Shown here: one piece after another, positions 24,519-33,857 of the stretch
Numbering within the stretch: the stretch's first letter is position 1
Layout of the letters: every line of letters begins with the position of its first letter
Origin: Archangium minus
Lineage (GTDB): Bacteria; Myxococcota; Myxococcia; Myxococcales; Myxococcaceae
Length of the DNA stretch: 64,000 bases
Direction of reading: 5' to 3'
NCBI RefSeq assembly: GCF_044360475.1
Contig: NZ_CP043494.1
Location: 62,001-126,000, forward strand
The notes under the pieces: generated by a model
Told to the model about the DNA's origin: nothing
Database searches by the model: none
The model's input: only the letters and a program-made list of their open reading frames with translations
Position numbers and translations under genes: made by a program

Positions 24519-26702
24519 ATGACGCGCGAAACCGGAACAAAGGGAGGGAGGTGGCAGCTGATGGTGCTGCTGCTCACGGGCCTGCTGGGGGCCTGCCGTG
24601 AGGAGCAGCCGCCGCTGGTGGGCTCCTCCAGCCAGGTGCGCTTCTCGCAAGAGGCGGTGGCCTTTCCGGCCACGTACGTGGGTGTTTCGCGCCAGGGCGA
24701 GCTCCGGGTGGTGAGCACGGGCCGTTCTCCCATCCGGGTGACGTGGAACGCGCCCCAGGAGCCCTTCTGGGTGGAGGGGCTGCCGGAGCGGGTGGGGCCT
24801 TCAGAGGAACCCTTGGTGAAGGTGCGCTTCACTCCCAGTGGACCGGGAGCCTTCTCGGCCACGCTGGTGGGCACGGACGAGGGAGGCCGCACGGTGACAC
24901 TCCGGCTATCCGGGGAGGGCAGGCCGGTGCCGCCATGCCCCACGCCGGTGGCCTGCCGCCGCTTCACCTTTGACGCGGTGCGGGAGCAGTGCGTGGAGGA
25001 GGTGCTGGAGGAGGGTACGGCATGCGATCCGGGCAATGCGTGCGTGCTGGACGCGGTGTGCCAGCAGGGCCACTGCAAGGGCCGCGAGCGCGTGTGCGAC
25101 GACGGCAATGCGTGCACCACGGACGTCTGCAGCCCGCTGGACGGGTGCCAGGCGGTGCCCGCTCCGCCGTGCCCGGGGGATGGGGCGTGCCAGGAGGGCT
25201 GGTGCGATCCGCGGCAGGGGTGCCAGCTGCGGCCGGCGCCCAACGGCACCTTCTGTGGTGAGGCGCGCGGGTGCGACCTGGCGGAGGTGTGTGTGGAGGG
25301 GGCGTGCGTGAAGCGCAACCCGCCGGACGGCTTCGTCTGCGCGCCGGCCTCACCGTGTCAGGGGGAGGGAAGGTGCCAGGGCTCGACGTGTGTGCGGCCC
25401 GAGGCGACAGCGCTGGTGCCGGACTGGACGTACGACGCGGCGGCCGAGGACAGGAAGCTGCACGATCTGCTGGTGGGCCCCACGGGAGACGTGACGCTGG
25501 CGGGCTTCTTCGAGAAGCCGGTGCTGGATGCGGCGGGGGACTCGCCGGTGCATGCGCAGGTGACGGGCCGGCGGTGCATGTTGTGGAACGAGCGGCTGCT
25601 GTGCATGGACCTGCCGCAGCAGGGGCAGGTGTCGCTGATGGAGCGGGCGACAGGGGCGCCGCGCTGGACGTTCAATCTGGCCAGGGCGAGGCCAGACATC
25701 GCGGAGCGCTCCTCGACGATCTTCCTGGCGCGGCTGGCGGTGATGGCGCCGGACAGGCTGGCGGCGCTCTTCGAGGCTTATCCGGTGGGCCAGGATTCGC
25801 GGACGCTGTGCCGACTGTACTACCTGGTGGTGCTGGATGCGGCGGGGGGCATGGTGTCGGCGCAGGCGATGGAAGATCCCCTGCTGTCCGAGTGCAACCA
25901 CCCGCACCCGTTCGGGCTGGCGTCAGACACGGCGGGAGATCTGTACGTGACGTTCTCGCCGACGGTGAACTCGGGGGCACCGTTGAGCGCTGGGGCGCCC
26001 ACGCTGGTGATGGCGTTCTCGTCGGATGGGGTGCCGCGCTGGAGGAGGACGCTGCTCTTCCCAGGAGGAGAGCTGGGACTGGTGCGGGGGCTGCTGATAC
26101 CCGAGGGGGGAGCGGAGCCGCTGCGCACGTCAGACGGCGAGCCGGTGGGGACGCTGCCGCTGAAGCTGGGACGGGCGGTGGCGACGCGTGAGGTGTTGGT
26201 ACCGAGCCCCGAGGGCGCGACGGTGAACCCGGACGGGGTGCCACCCGCGTCTCCGCGGCTCCAGGGGTATGCAGTGCCAGGGCTCACGCCGGCGTGGACG
26301 TACCAGCTCCCGGCGGGGGCGAGCTTCACGTCGAAGGAGCTTCGGCTGGGCACATGGCCAGAGGGAGGCGTCCGGCGGACGATGGTGCTGGGCTTCGCGG
26401 CGGAGGGTGCGCGGCCAGCACTGGTGGGAGTGAGGACCGGGGACGGGAGCGAGGCCTTCCGGTGCGAGCTGGGCTACACGCCGAGGACGGTGCCGCAGCT
26501 CTTCGAGCTGGGGCCAGGCACGCTCACGCTGATGGACGGAGCGACGACGTGCGGCGAGTGCGATCCACCCTTCGCGGACAGCAGGGCGCGCTTCCAGCGC
26601 TTCACCCTGCCGGGGCTGGAGCCGGCGAAGGAGCCCTGGCCGGGTACGTTCGGAGGACCCGGGCATGATCACCACGAGGACGCGGTGCACGCGGCGCCGT
26701 GA
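24519..26702 (+). CDS. large Cys-rich lipoprotein with PQQ-like propeller region
   Basis: 727 residues. The N-terminus 'WQLMVLLLTGLLGAC' has a lipobox with Cys at 26. Residues 35-135 form an ASPM/SPD-2/Hydin-like Ig module ('VRFSQEAVAFPATYVGVSRQGELRVVSTG', 'VKVRFTPSGPGAFSATLVGT'). Then about 150 residues hold 25 or more cysteines in EGF-like spacing ('CDDGNACTTDVCSPLDGCQ', 'CQEGWCDPRQGCQ'). The C-terminal 350 residues alternate 'WTYDAAAEDRKLHDLLVGPTGDVTLAGFF'-like strands, a beta-propeller by pattern. It is probably surface-exposed and binding rather than enzymatic. A relative with the same layout is expected in other myxobacteria. Confidence 0.75.
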   Translation: MTRETGTKGGRWQLMVLLLTGLLGACREEQPPLVGSSSQVRFSQEAVAFPATYVGVSRQGELRVVSTGRSPIRVTWNAPQEPFWVEGLPERVGPSEEPLVKVRFTPSGPGAFSATLVGTDEGGRTVTLRLSGEGRPVPPCPTPVACRRFTFDAVREQCVEEVLEEGTACDPGNACVLDAVCQQGHCKGRERVCDDGNACTTDVCSPLDGCQAVPAPPCPGDGACQEGWCDPRQGCQLRPAPNGTFCGEARGCDLAEVCVEGACVKRNPPDGFVCAPASPCQGEGRCQGSTCVRPEATALVPDWTYDAAAEDRKLHDLLVGPTGDVTLAGFFEKPVLDAAGDSPVHAQVTGRRCMLWNERLLCMDLPQQGQVSLMERATGAPRWTFNLARARPDIAERSSTIFLARLAVMAPDRLAALFEAYPVGQDSRTLCRLYYLVVLDAAGGMVSAQAMEDPLLSECNHPHPFGLASDTAGDLYVTFSPTVNSGAPLSAGAPTLVMAFSSDGVPRWRRTLLFPGGELGLVRGLLIPEGGAEPLRTSDGEPVGTLPLKLGRAVATREVLVPSPEGATVNPDGVPPASPRLQGYAVPGLTPAWTYQLPAGASFTSKELRLGTWPEGGVRRTMVLGFAAEGARPALVGVRTGDGSEAFRCELGYTPRTVPQLFELGPGTLTLMDGATTCGECDPPFADSRARFQRFTLPGLEPAKEPWPGTFGGPGHDHHEDAVHAAP

Positions 26703-26812
26703 GGCCACCCGTGGAGGCATGGGCCCGCCCGTGGAGCACTCGGGGGAGCACTCGTGCCTGTCTCGCGTCGGCGCCCCTAGCTTGAGGGGTGACGACGAAA
26801 GGCAGGTATTGC

Positions 26813-27460
26813 GTGACACAGCCCGCGTTTCAGAGGCGCGGTGTCCTCGCTCCGCTGGCGGCGGTGCTGGTGCTGGGCATCGGCTCGCTCGTGGCGGCCC
26901 AGGTCACTGTCTCTGCCCGAGAGCCCCTCCTGCTCCAGGTAGGCGAGCGCAGCCTTGAGATCCGCGTCGAGTCCGAATCCATCTCTGGCGCTGACCTCCA
27001 GCTTCGCCGCGTCGGAAACGGCCTGAGCGGGACGCTGAGGGGCCAGCCCGTGGAGTTGAAATGGAGCGAGGACGGCGACATCACCGGCCGGGCGGCGGGC
27101 GAGTCCGTGGACCTCACGGCCGTGGCGCGCGCACCTCAACCCGGGGTGACGGTGCAAGGCTGGTTTGGCGGGGACACGGCCGAGCTGACGCTCACACCCA
27201 CGGGAATCTCCGGCTCGGTGGGAGGCTGCAGCTACTCACTGCCCATGGCGGGTAACCGGTACTCGGGCTGGCGGACATGTGATGTCACCCGGGGCCCGCC
27301 CACGTCGGTGACGCTGCGCATTCCCGAGGAGCTCATGTCACTCGCAGCCGCCGAAGAAGGCGCCCTCCTGGCCCTCCTGCTCTCGGCCGAGGCCCTCTCT
27401 CCGGCTCCCTCCACGGGGGAGACGCCGGGCGGGGGTGGAGCGGGCACCCCATCTCCATAG
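26813..27460 (+). CDS. hypothetical secreted protein
   Basis: 215 residues from a GTG at 26813 (AGGCAGG seven bases upstream); a GTG at 26789 has no spacing for a ribosome site. The signal-like stretch is 'RRGVLAPLAAVLVLGIGSLVAA'. The rest is beta-rich with paired repeats 'LEIRVESESISGADLQL' and 'GTLRGQPVELKWSEDGDITGRAAG', ending in a Gly/Pro tail. No catalytic motif. It is followed by another secreted protein gene after 27 bases, so the two form a pair. No family recognised. Confidence 0.65.
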   Translation: MTQPAFQRRGVLAPLAAVLVLGIGSLVAAQVTVSAREPLLLQVGERSLEIRVESESISGADLQLRRVGNGLSGTLRGQPVELKWSEDGDITGRAAGESVDLTAVARAPQPGVTVQGWFGGDTAELTLTPTGISGSVGGCSYSLPMAGNRYSGWRTCDVTRGPPTSVTLRIPEELMSLAAAEEGALLALLLSAEALSPAPSTGETPGGGGAGTPSP

Positions 27461-27487
27461 AGGGAAACGCAGCGACAGGAGGCTCCC

Positions 27488-27970
27488 ATGGCATGCAAGG
27501 CGTTGGCGTGGCTGGCCGTGCTCGGGCTGGTGGCCCCGGCGGGCGCGCAGGAGATGGAGCAGCGGCCGGACGATATGCCGGACAACATCGAGGAGTTCCG
27601 CCAGACGCCGCACACGGATGACACGCCCGTCCCGGAGCAGGATGCGGAGGCGGGGGTGGGTGGCTCGGGGAGGGCCGGCACCGGCGAGCAGCGGCGGGGC
27701 GAGCTCTTCGGCGAGGTGATGGACGTAGAGGGGGACCAACTCTGGCTGCGGCACGGCGGGGCCGTCTTCCCGCTCGCGCTGACGGAGGACACCCGCTTCA
27801 CCCCGGACCGTCACCAGGTGTTGCAGCCCGGCCAGGAGGTGCGGGCGCGCTTCACCCTGGGGAGTGACGGTTATGTGGTGAACGCCCTGGAGCCCGTGGG
27901 GCAGGCCTCCGAGGAGCGCACTCCGGCTCCCGAGGAGGGGACGGAGCAGAAAGCAACACCCCGGCGGTGA
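27488..27970 (+). CDS. small secreted protein
   Basis: 160 residues with signal peptide 'MACKALAWLAVLGLVAPAGAQ', then a Gln/Glu-rich acidic spacer and a compact beta domain 'ELFGEVMDVEGDQLWLRHGGAVFPLALTEDTRF' and 'VLQPGQEVRARFTLGSDGYVVNALEPV', which resembles DUF5666-like single-domain beta-barrels. AGGAGG (27480-27485) precedes the ATG. It runs into the squalene synthase gene 108 bases later. Function unknown; it may associate with a metal or nucleotide cofactor as some DUF5666 relatives are supposed to, but nothing in the sequence proves it. Confidence 0.65.
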   Translation: MACKALAWLAVLGLVAPAGAQEMEQRPDDMPDNIEEFRQTPHTDDTPVPEQDAEAGVGGSGRAGTGEQRRGELFGEVMDVEGDQLWLRHGGAVFPLALTEDTRFTPDRHQVLQPGQEVRARFTLGSDGYVVNALEPVGQASEERTPAPEEGTEQKATPRR

Positions 27971-28078
27971 GTGGATGAAGGGATTCCGTGCACCTGGGGG
28001 CCGGCTGGGGTAATCCCGCGCCTCGTGATGACACGCGCGGAGAGCGATGGACTGCGTTCCACCTGGGAGTACGGGGCC

Positions 28079-29152
28079 GTGAAGACGAGGAGCCAGGGAC
28101 CTCGGAAGGGACCGCCCTTGGAGAACGAGTCCACCGCCGTCGGCTTCTGCCGCGAGGTGCTGCCCGCCGTCTCGCGGACCTTCGCGTTGAACATCCCGGT
28201 GCTGCCGCGCCCGTTGGACACGGCGGTGACGGTGGCCTACCTGCTGTGCCGGATCGCCGACACGCTGGAGGACGAGGCGCACGGCCCGACGAGCGCGGCG
28301 CTGCTGGCGGAGCTGGCGCGGCTGAGCACGTTGCCCGAGGGCTGGGAGGCGGACGCGCGGCGCTTCACGGAGGAGGCGGTGCGGGTGCTGCGCGCGCAGG
28401 CGCCGGAGGCGGAGGTGCGGCTGGTGGAGGGGACGCCGCGGGTGCTGGAAGCGCTGGCGGTGCATGCGGCGCCGGTGCGCGAGCACGTGGCGGCCTGTGT
28501 GGCGGTGATGGCGGAAGGAATGGGGAGGATGGGGGACAAGGGCCGCGCCTCGGGAGGAGGCCTGGGGCTGGCAAGCCTCGAGGAGACGCTGGAGTACTGC
28601 TACTACGTGGCGGGGACGGTGGGGGAGATGCTGACGCGGCTGTTCCAGTGGTACTCACCGACGATCGCGCAGCGGGCGGCGGTGCTGGAGCCGCGGGCGG
28701 TGGCGTTTGGCAATGCCTTGCAGCTGACGAACATCCTCAAGGACGTGCGCGAGGACCTGGAGCGCGGGAGCTGCTGGCTGCCGAGGACCCTGTTGGCCGA
28801 GCACGGCCTGACGCCAGAGACGCTGTTGGAGCCCAGCAACCGGCGCGAGGCGATGAAGGCCTACAACAAGCTGGTGGCGGCGGCGCACCGGGAGCTGCGC
28901 AAGGCTTTCGAGTATGTAATGGCATTGCCCCGGGAAGAGGAGGGCATCCGGCTGTTCTGCCTCTGGCCGCTGTTCCTCGCGGTGATGACGCTGCGCAAGC
29001 TGCACGGCAACGAGGCCGTGCTGGAGCGGCAGCCGGTGAAGATCTCACGGCGGACGGTGAAGTGGGTGGTGGGATCGACGAGGCTGCTGGTGGCACGCGA
29101 CGCGATGCTGAAGCTGATGTTCGCGACGCTCACCGCCCCGCTGCCCACCTGA
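28079..29152 (+). CDS. squalene/phytoene synthase family enzyme
   Basis: 357 residues from GTG 28079 (GGGAG at 28065-28069); an ATG at 28028 has no ribosome site. 'CRIADTLEDEAH' carries the first Asp-rich motif (about residue 61) and 'ILKDVREDLERG' the second (about 221). It also has 'SRTFALNIPVLP' and 'FGNALQLTNILKD'. The family condenses two prenyl diphosphates head to head: farnesyl diphosphate to squalene or geranylgeranyl diphosphate to phytoene. 'YLLCRIADTLED' and 'YCYYVAGTVGEMLTRLF' are closer to squalene synthase, fitting the sterol and hopanoid chemistry of myxobacteria, but the product cannot be settled from sequence. Membrane-associated. Confidence 0.8.
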   Translation: MKTRSQGPRKGPPLENESTAVGFCREVLPAVSRTFALNIPVLPRPLDTAVTVAYLLCRIADTLEDEAHGPTSAALLAELARLSTLPEGWEADARRFTEEAVRVLRAQAPEAEVRLVEGTPRVLEALAVHAAPVREHVAACVAVMAEGMGRMGDKGRASGGGLGLASLEETLEYCYYVAGTVGEMLTRLFQWYSPTIAQRAAVLEPRAVAFGNALQLTNILKDVREDLERGSCWLPRTLLAEHGLTPETLLEPSNRREAMKAYNKLVAAAHRELRKAFEYVMALPREEEGIRLFCLWPLFLAVMTLRKLHGNEAVLERQPVKISRRTVKWVVGSTRLLVARDAMLKLMFATLTAPLPT

Positions 29153-29173
29153 CGGAGCCTGAGAGACAGGCCC

Positions 29174-30154
29174 TCAGTTCCACGGAAGGGCGGAACGTTT
29201 CGCCCAGTAAGTCTCTGGAGTCTCGGTGAGCGCGCGCAGCCGCTCGTGCGCTTCGTCTCCGAGCTTCACCTCCAGCGCGCGCAGGTTGCTCTGGAGCTGC
29301 TCCACCGTCGCGGCCCCGCTCAGCACCACGGAGACCCATGGCTGCGCGAGCACCGCCGCGATGGCCACCGCGTCCACCGTGGTGCCCAGCTGCTCGGCCA
29401 CCTCGCGCAGGGGGCGCAGGGCCGGATCCTCGTTGCGCGCGGTGAGCCGCCCGTTGGCGACGGCCTCCTTGATGATGACACCCCAACCGGCGGCATGGGC
29501 CTCGGCGAGCGCGGGGCCCACGGAGCGCTCCAACACGTTCCACGTGGCCTGTACGCAGGAGAACAGGGGTGAGCCGCCGACCCGGAGCTCGAGGGCGCGT
29601 CGCAGCACCTCTGCCTGTCGAGGCCCGCTGAGCGTCAACCCCACGCGGACGCCCGAGTCCCTCAGCTGCCCGAGCTCCTCCAGGACGCCCGTGTCCTCGA
29701 GCACCCCACTCTCAAACGTGGCGGAGTGGATTTGGTACAGCCGCAACCAGGGCCCGAGCAGTGTCTGGCTTTCCTTCCACTGTCGGCGGAGGGTGGGGCG
29801 CGAGTGGTCCTTCACCTCGTGACGCTCGGCGTCCACGCGCCAGCCAGCGGTGTACGTGTAGCCCCACTTGGAGCCGACGACGACGTCTCCGGAGCCCAGG
29901 CCGCGGGACTTCAGCCACGAGGCGAGGAAGGCCTCGGATTGGCCATAGGAGCGGGCGGCATCCAGGTAGCGGATGCCTGAGTGGTACGCGGCCTCCAGCA
30001 CCTCATGGGCTTGGCGCTCCATGGCCTCAACGGAGCGCTCTCCCCGGAAGTCCTCCGCATGGCCGAGGGTGATGTACCCGGGGCGGCCGAGCGCCGCGAG
30101 CCCGAGGCCTAGAGGAGACACGGCGGGCCCGGAGGCCCCGAGGGTGCGTGACAT
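29174..30154 (-). CDS. aldo/keto reductase
   Basis: 326 residues with the AKR (TIM-barrel, NADPH) signature. The catalytic tetrad is visible as Asp and Tyr in 'RYLDAARSYGQSEAFLASWL', Lys in 'VVVGSKWGY' and His in 'LYQIHSA'. The cofactor end is represented by 'IKEAVANGRLT' and 'AIAAVLAQPWVSVVLSGAATVEQLQSNL'. The substrate is unknown; the length (326) and 'GWGVIIKEA' suggest the YdbC/YeaE-type small-aldehyde group. It converges on the squalene synthase gene. Confidence 0.85.
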   Translation of the reverse strand: MSRTLGASGPAVSPLGLGLAALGRPGYITLGHAEDFRGERSVEAMERQAHEVLEAAYHSGIRYLDAARSYGQSEAFLASWLKSRGLGSGDVVVGSKWGYTYTAGWRVDAERHEVKDHSRPTLRRQWKESQTLLGPWLRLYQIHSATFESGVLEDTGVLEELGQLRDSGVRVGLTLSGPRQAEVLRRALELRVGGSPLFSCVQATWNVLERSVGPALAEAHAAGWGVIIKEAVANGRLTARNEDPALRPLREVAEQLGTTVDAVAIAAVLAQPWVSVVLSGAATVEQLQSNLRALEVKLGDEAHERLRALTETPETYWAKRSALPWN

Positions 30155-30196
30155 GGCCGCTGAGTACCCGCTTGTGGAGAACTTGGGGATGACGCC

Positions 30197-31150
30197 TCAC
30201 TTCCGGGCCACGGAGAGCACCAGCTTCCCGCGCCCGTGCCCCGAGTCGAGCCGGCGGTGGGCCTCGGCGACCTGCTCGAGCGGCATGACGCGCTCGATGA
30301 GGGGACGGACCTGCTTGCGCTCGATGAGGGGCGTCATCTCCTCCAGCCGGCGCCGCTCACGCGTGAGGAAGACACCGTGCAACGTGATGTTGCGCGGGTA
30401 GAAGGCGGAGACATCGCCACTGAACCCGAGGATGGTGGCGACGCGCCCGAAGGGACGAGTCGCGGGGATGCTGGGGATGACGTTCTTTCCCACCGTGTCG
30501 AAGACAGCATCCACGCCCTGACCGCCCGTTTCGCGCAGGACGACCTGGGCCACGTCCTCGCGCTGGTAGTCGATGGCCAGATCGGCGCCGAGCTGACGCA
30601 GCGTCTCCTGGTTGCCAGCGCCAGCGGTGGCGAGCACCCGGGCGCCCATGGCCTTCGCGATCTGCACGGCGAACGAGCCCACGCCGCCCGAGCCTCCATG
30701 GATGAGCACCGTCTCCCCGACGCGCACCTGCAACCGCCGCACGAGCGCGTCCCACGCGGTGCCACAGGCCAGCGGAATGGCGGCGGCCTCCTCGTGCGAG
30801 AGGTTCTGTGGCTTGCGGGCGATGATGCCGGTGCTCACGACGTTGAGCTCGGCGTAGGTGCCCAGCGGGTTGTGGAAGATCTCCGGCGTGTAGAAGACCT
30901 CGTCGCCGGACTTGAAGTCGGTGACGCCGGGGCCCACCTGCTCGATGACACCGGAGGCGTCATAGCCGAGCACCACGGGAGGCTGGAGCCCGGCCCAGGT
31001 CCCATCCTGACGCAGCTTGGCGTCCACGGGATTGGTGCCGGAGGCGATGACCCGGACGAGCACCTGGCCAGGGCCGGCGGTGGGGGTGGGGACGTCGCGG
31101 ACCTCGAATGACTCAGGTCCACCGAATCGGGGAGTAACGATCGCGCGCAT
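30197..31150 (-). CDS. NADPH:quinone oxidoreductase-like (zinc-free MDR) protein
   Basis: 317 residues. The N-terminal catalytic domain 'MRAIVTPRFGGPESFEVRDVPTPTAGPGQVLVRVIASGTNPVDAKLRQDG' and 'LGYDASGVIEQVGPGVTDFKSGDEVFY' and the Rossmann part 'VLIHGGSGGVGSFAVQIAKAMGARVLATAG' match the zeta-crystallin/QOR branch of medium-chain dehydrogenases; zinc ligands are missing, as expected for that branch. It probably reduces quinones or enones with NADPH. It lies 42 bases downstream of nothing on its own strand and is followed by the aldo/keto reductase (30154), so the two reductases may be co-transcribed. Confidence 0.85.
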   Translation of the reverse strand: MRAIVTPRFGGPESFEVRDVPTPTAGPGQVLVRVIASGTNPVDAKLRQDGTWAGLQPPVVLGYDASGVIEQVGPGVTDFKSGDEVFYTPEIFHNPLGTYAELNVVSTGIIARKPQNLSHEEAAAIPLACGTAWDALVRRLQVRVGETVLIHGGSGGVGSFAVQIAKAMGARVLATAGAGNQETLRQLGADLAIDYQREDVAQVVLRETGGQGVDAVFDTVGKNVIPSIPATRPFGRVATILGFSGDVSAFYPRNITLHGVFLTRERRRLEEMTPLIERKQVRPLIERVMPLEQVAEAHRRLDSGHGRGKLVLSVARK

Positions 31151-31321
31151 GGACGGGAGCTAACGCGGTGCGACGAGCCATTCAATGCCACTCGCGAGCG
31201 AGCGTCAGCGTTTCGACGGACGGATGACAGATGCCTCCTGCATGATTGACGCTCCTGCCCACCCGGACTGCAGTGGACGTGTGGGAGCTGGGTGACACGG
31301 GGATTCGGAAAGGGACACACG

Positions 31322-32773
31322 ATGCCATTGAGTATCGCGAGCGCGGTGACGGTGGGCCCCATCGTGGGACACACCACGGACACGACGGTGCGCCTGTGGG
31401 GACGCGGAGACGCGCAGCGAACGGTGGGGTATCCGCGACGGTGTCACGGCGTCGCGCAGATCCTCGAGGCCGGCTCCAAGACGGTGCTGCAGGCGCGCTA
31501 CTTCAAGCTGCTGCCCGAGGACGACTTCACGGGGAGCGTGGACTTCAGCGGGCTGGAGCCGGGAAAGGCCTATGACTACCGCATGGGCTTCTTCCACGCG
31601 GATGCCGAGCCCTTCCAGCTCCTCCCGCCCCAAGGCGTCGATCTCTCCCGGGCGAGCACCGGCTCCTTCCGTACCGCGCAGCGTCCGGGCTCCGGGCCGC
31701 TGTCGTTCGTGTTCGGCTCGTGCCGCCATCCCGGGACGATGTCGGACTCCGAAGGAGCGGACACACAAGGGGGAGACCGGGGAGACCGCATCTTCCGCAC
31801 CATCCAGTCGCAGATGGACAAGGGCGTGCGCACGGACGCGCTGCTGATGGTGGGGGATCAGATCTACGGCGATGTCGGTCGCATGGATCGGACCTGGCAC
31901 GACTACTGTGACAACTACCGCACCAGCTTCCGGAAGCCCGGGCTGCGCTCGCTCATGTCGCGCGTGCCGACATACATGCTCCTCGACGACCATGAGATCT
32001 GTGACAACTGGAGCGCGGATCGCATGTACGATCCGAAGCTCTCGCAGGAGGAGCGAGTTCTCAACAAGACCCGCTACTTCGGGGCGATGATGGCCTACCG
32101 CTCCTACCAGGTGGTGCATGGGCCGGCGCTGAGGCGCGAGGGACAGCCGGAGCGGACCAATGCCTTGCACGGCTACTGGTACACCTTTCAGATGGGCCCC
32201 GCGCGCTTCTTCATGATGGACACGCGCACCGAGCGCTCTTACCTGTCGGCGCCGCCGGAGATCATCGGCGCGGCGCAGCTCGAGGCCTTCAAACAATGGC
32301 TGCTGGAGGATCGAGAGGGATTGAAGTTCGTGGGCTCGTCAGTGCCCTTCTTCCCGGACGTGAAGCTGTCGGGCTACATGGAGTGGGAGCGCAAGGACAA
32401 GTGGGCGGGCTTCCTGCTGCAACGCCAGAAGCTGCTGGAGTTCATGCGCGACGAGGGAGTGAAGCGCGTGGTGTTCCTCTCGGGGGACGTGCACGTGTCC
32501 TTCTGGAGCGAGCTGCGGAGCACGTCGCGGCCTGACTTCCACATGCTGTCGCTCGTGTCCTCGGCGTTCAACGCGCCCATGTTCGTGCCGCCGTTTGGCA
32601 TCTTCGAGAAGCAGGGCATCCTCGATGGGCAAGCGGACTTCGTGGTGACACGCAGCGGCGGCTATACGGGCAAGAGCAACTTCACGCGCGTCACCTGGAA
32701 CGAGCCCGAGCTGCTCGTCCAGGTCTTCGAGCGCAAGGGCGAGAAGATCGCGGAGAGCCGCTTCACGCTGTAG
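31322..32773 (+). CDS. PhoD-like alkaline phosphatase family protein
   Basis: 483 residues from ATG 31322 ('MPLSIASAV'), with AAAGGG ten bases upstream. An N-terminal beta domain ('TVGPIVGHTTDTTVRLWGRG') precedes the metallophosphoesterase fold: 'FVFGSCRHPGTM', 'LMVGDQIYGDVGRM', 'YMLLDDHEICDNWS' and 'VVFLSGDVHVSFWSEL', the metal-binding Asp/Asn/His blocks of PhoD. There is no signal peptide, unusual for exported PhoD enzymes. Substrates may be phosphodiesters or phosphomonoesters. It is alone on its strand. Confidence 0.85.
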   Translation: MPLSIASAVTVGPIVGHTTDTTVRLWGRGDAQRTVGYPRRCHGVAQILEAGSKTVLQARYFKLLPEDDFTGSVDFSGLEPGKAYDYRMGFFHADAEPFQLLPPQGVDLSRASTGSFRTAQRPGSGPLSFVFGSCRHPGTMSDSEGADTQGGDRGDRIFRTIQSQMDKGVRTDALLMVGDQIYGDVGRMDRTWHDYCDNYRTSFRKPGLRSLMSRVPTYMLLDDHEICDNWSADRMYDPKLSQEERVLNKTRYFGAMMAYRSYQVVHGPALRREGQPERTNALHGYWYTFQMGPARFFMMDTRTERSYLSAPPEIIGAAQLEAFKQWLLEDREGLKFVGSSVPFFPDVKLSGYMEWERKDKWAGFLLQRQKLLEFMRDEGVKRVVFLSGDVHVSFWSELRSTSRPDFHMLSLVSSAFNAPMFVPPFGIFEKQGILDGQADFVVTRSGGYTGKSNFTRVTWNEPELLVQVFERKGEKIAESRFTL

Positions 32774-32780
32774 GGACGGC

Positions 32781-33722
32781 CTACGTCGCCTTCACGGGCG
32801 ACGCCGGCGGCTCGGGCTCCTTGTGGAACATCTCCGCGAGGATCCGCTCCGCCCCATCCGCGAGCAGGTCGCGCTCCAAGCGGATCTCCTCGCCGAAGAA
32901 GCGAGTGCCCACGCTGCTATCCAGCGCGTGGGTGGCGAGCAGCTCGAAGGCCGCGGCTTCGTCGAACGACGCCTCGGCGGCCAGGACGCGCTTGCCCGGC
33001 TGAAGGTCCTCCTGGTCGAAGCGACCCTCCCACGTCTCGCCCAGGGTGACGGAGAAGTATTGCATGGCCACGTTCCCGGGACGGGACATGTGCGCGGTCG
33101 AGACCACCGCGCGCAGCTCGGCGCGCTCCTCGGGAGTCATCTGCTGCTTCCAGGCCTCGACGGTGGCGTGCATGGTCTCAATCTGATCCCTCGCCGCATC
33201 CTCTGAGTTGCGGAGAATGTCTGGGGTTTGCGCACGCGTGAAGGCGGCAAGCGCCTCGGGCGCGAAGCTGTTGCCGGCGAGCACCTGCTCGAGGAGCGCG
33301 AGCGAGGCGTCGAGGATGCGGCGCTGACGCGCGAGTTGCTCCGGGGTGAATCCCCGGCGATCGAGGCTGGCCGCCGCCGTGGTGATGAGCTGCTGGAGCT
33401 CGGTGAGCTGGCTCCGCAGGGGCGCGTCGAGCGCACCGCGCCGGTCGGCGAGGAGCACGTGGAGCGCGAGGGGGAGGTGGTTGATCGCCTTGAGCTCATG
33501 GTAGCGCCGCGTGCGCGCGGGGCCCTCGAAGCGCTGACCGCCACGCCGGAGGATGAGCAGGTCATCAATCTGGGCGATGACCGGGCCCATGCTGTCGAGG
33601 ATGGCCTTCCGGCGAGCGGCGTAGGCGCCGCGGAAGGCCTCGTTGAGGGCGAGGAGCGGATCAGCGGGCTCCAGCGCGGCAGCAGTGGACGATGAAGCAG
33701 GGGCGACGGGGCACTCGGCCAT
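32781..33722 (-). CDS. hypothetical helical protein
   Basis: 313 residues, soluble, almost entirely helical by pattern ('LALNEAFRGAYAARRKAILDSMGPVIAQIDDLLILRRG', 'LTELQQLITTAAASLDRRGFTPEQLARQRRILDASLALLEQ'). No catalytic motif, signal peptide or membrane helix. The start 'MAECPVAPASSSTAAALEPADPLLALNEAF' has a low-complexity leader. It ends eight bases from the PhoD-like stop. Real by third-position bias and length, but I do not recognise the family. Confidence 0.6.
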   Translation of the reverse strand: MAECPVAPASSSTAAALEPADPLLALNEAFRGAYAARRKAILDSMGPVIAQIDDLLILRRGGQRFEGPARTRRYHELKAINHLPLALHVLLADRRGALDAPLRSQLTELQQLITTAAASLDRRGFTPEQLARQRRILDASLALLEQVLAGNSFAPEALAAFTRAQTPDILRNSEDAARDQIETMHATVEAWKQQMTPEERAELRAVVSTAHMSRPGNVAMQYFSVTLGETWEGRFDQEDLQPGKRVLAAEASFDEAAAFELLATHALDSSVGTRFFGEEIRLERDLLADGAERILAEMFHKEPEPPASPVKAT

Positions 33723-33857
33723 GCCCGCATCCTAGCGTGGGGCTCGCGGGAGGACGGGACGCATGCCGCCCTTCCTCCGGTCGAGCCGTGGCGGCTGTCG
33801 CCGTGTCGACAGCCCCGGGTGGTACGAGCGCCTTGGTGAGCAGTCGATCCCGCGGTC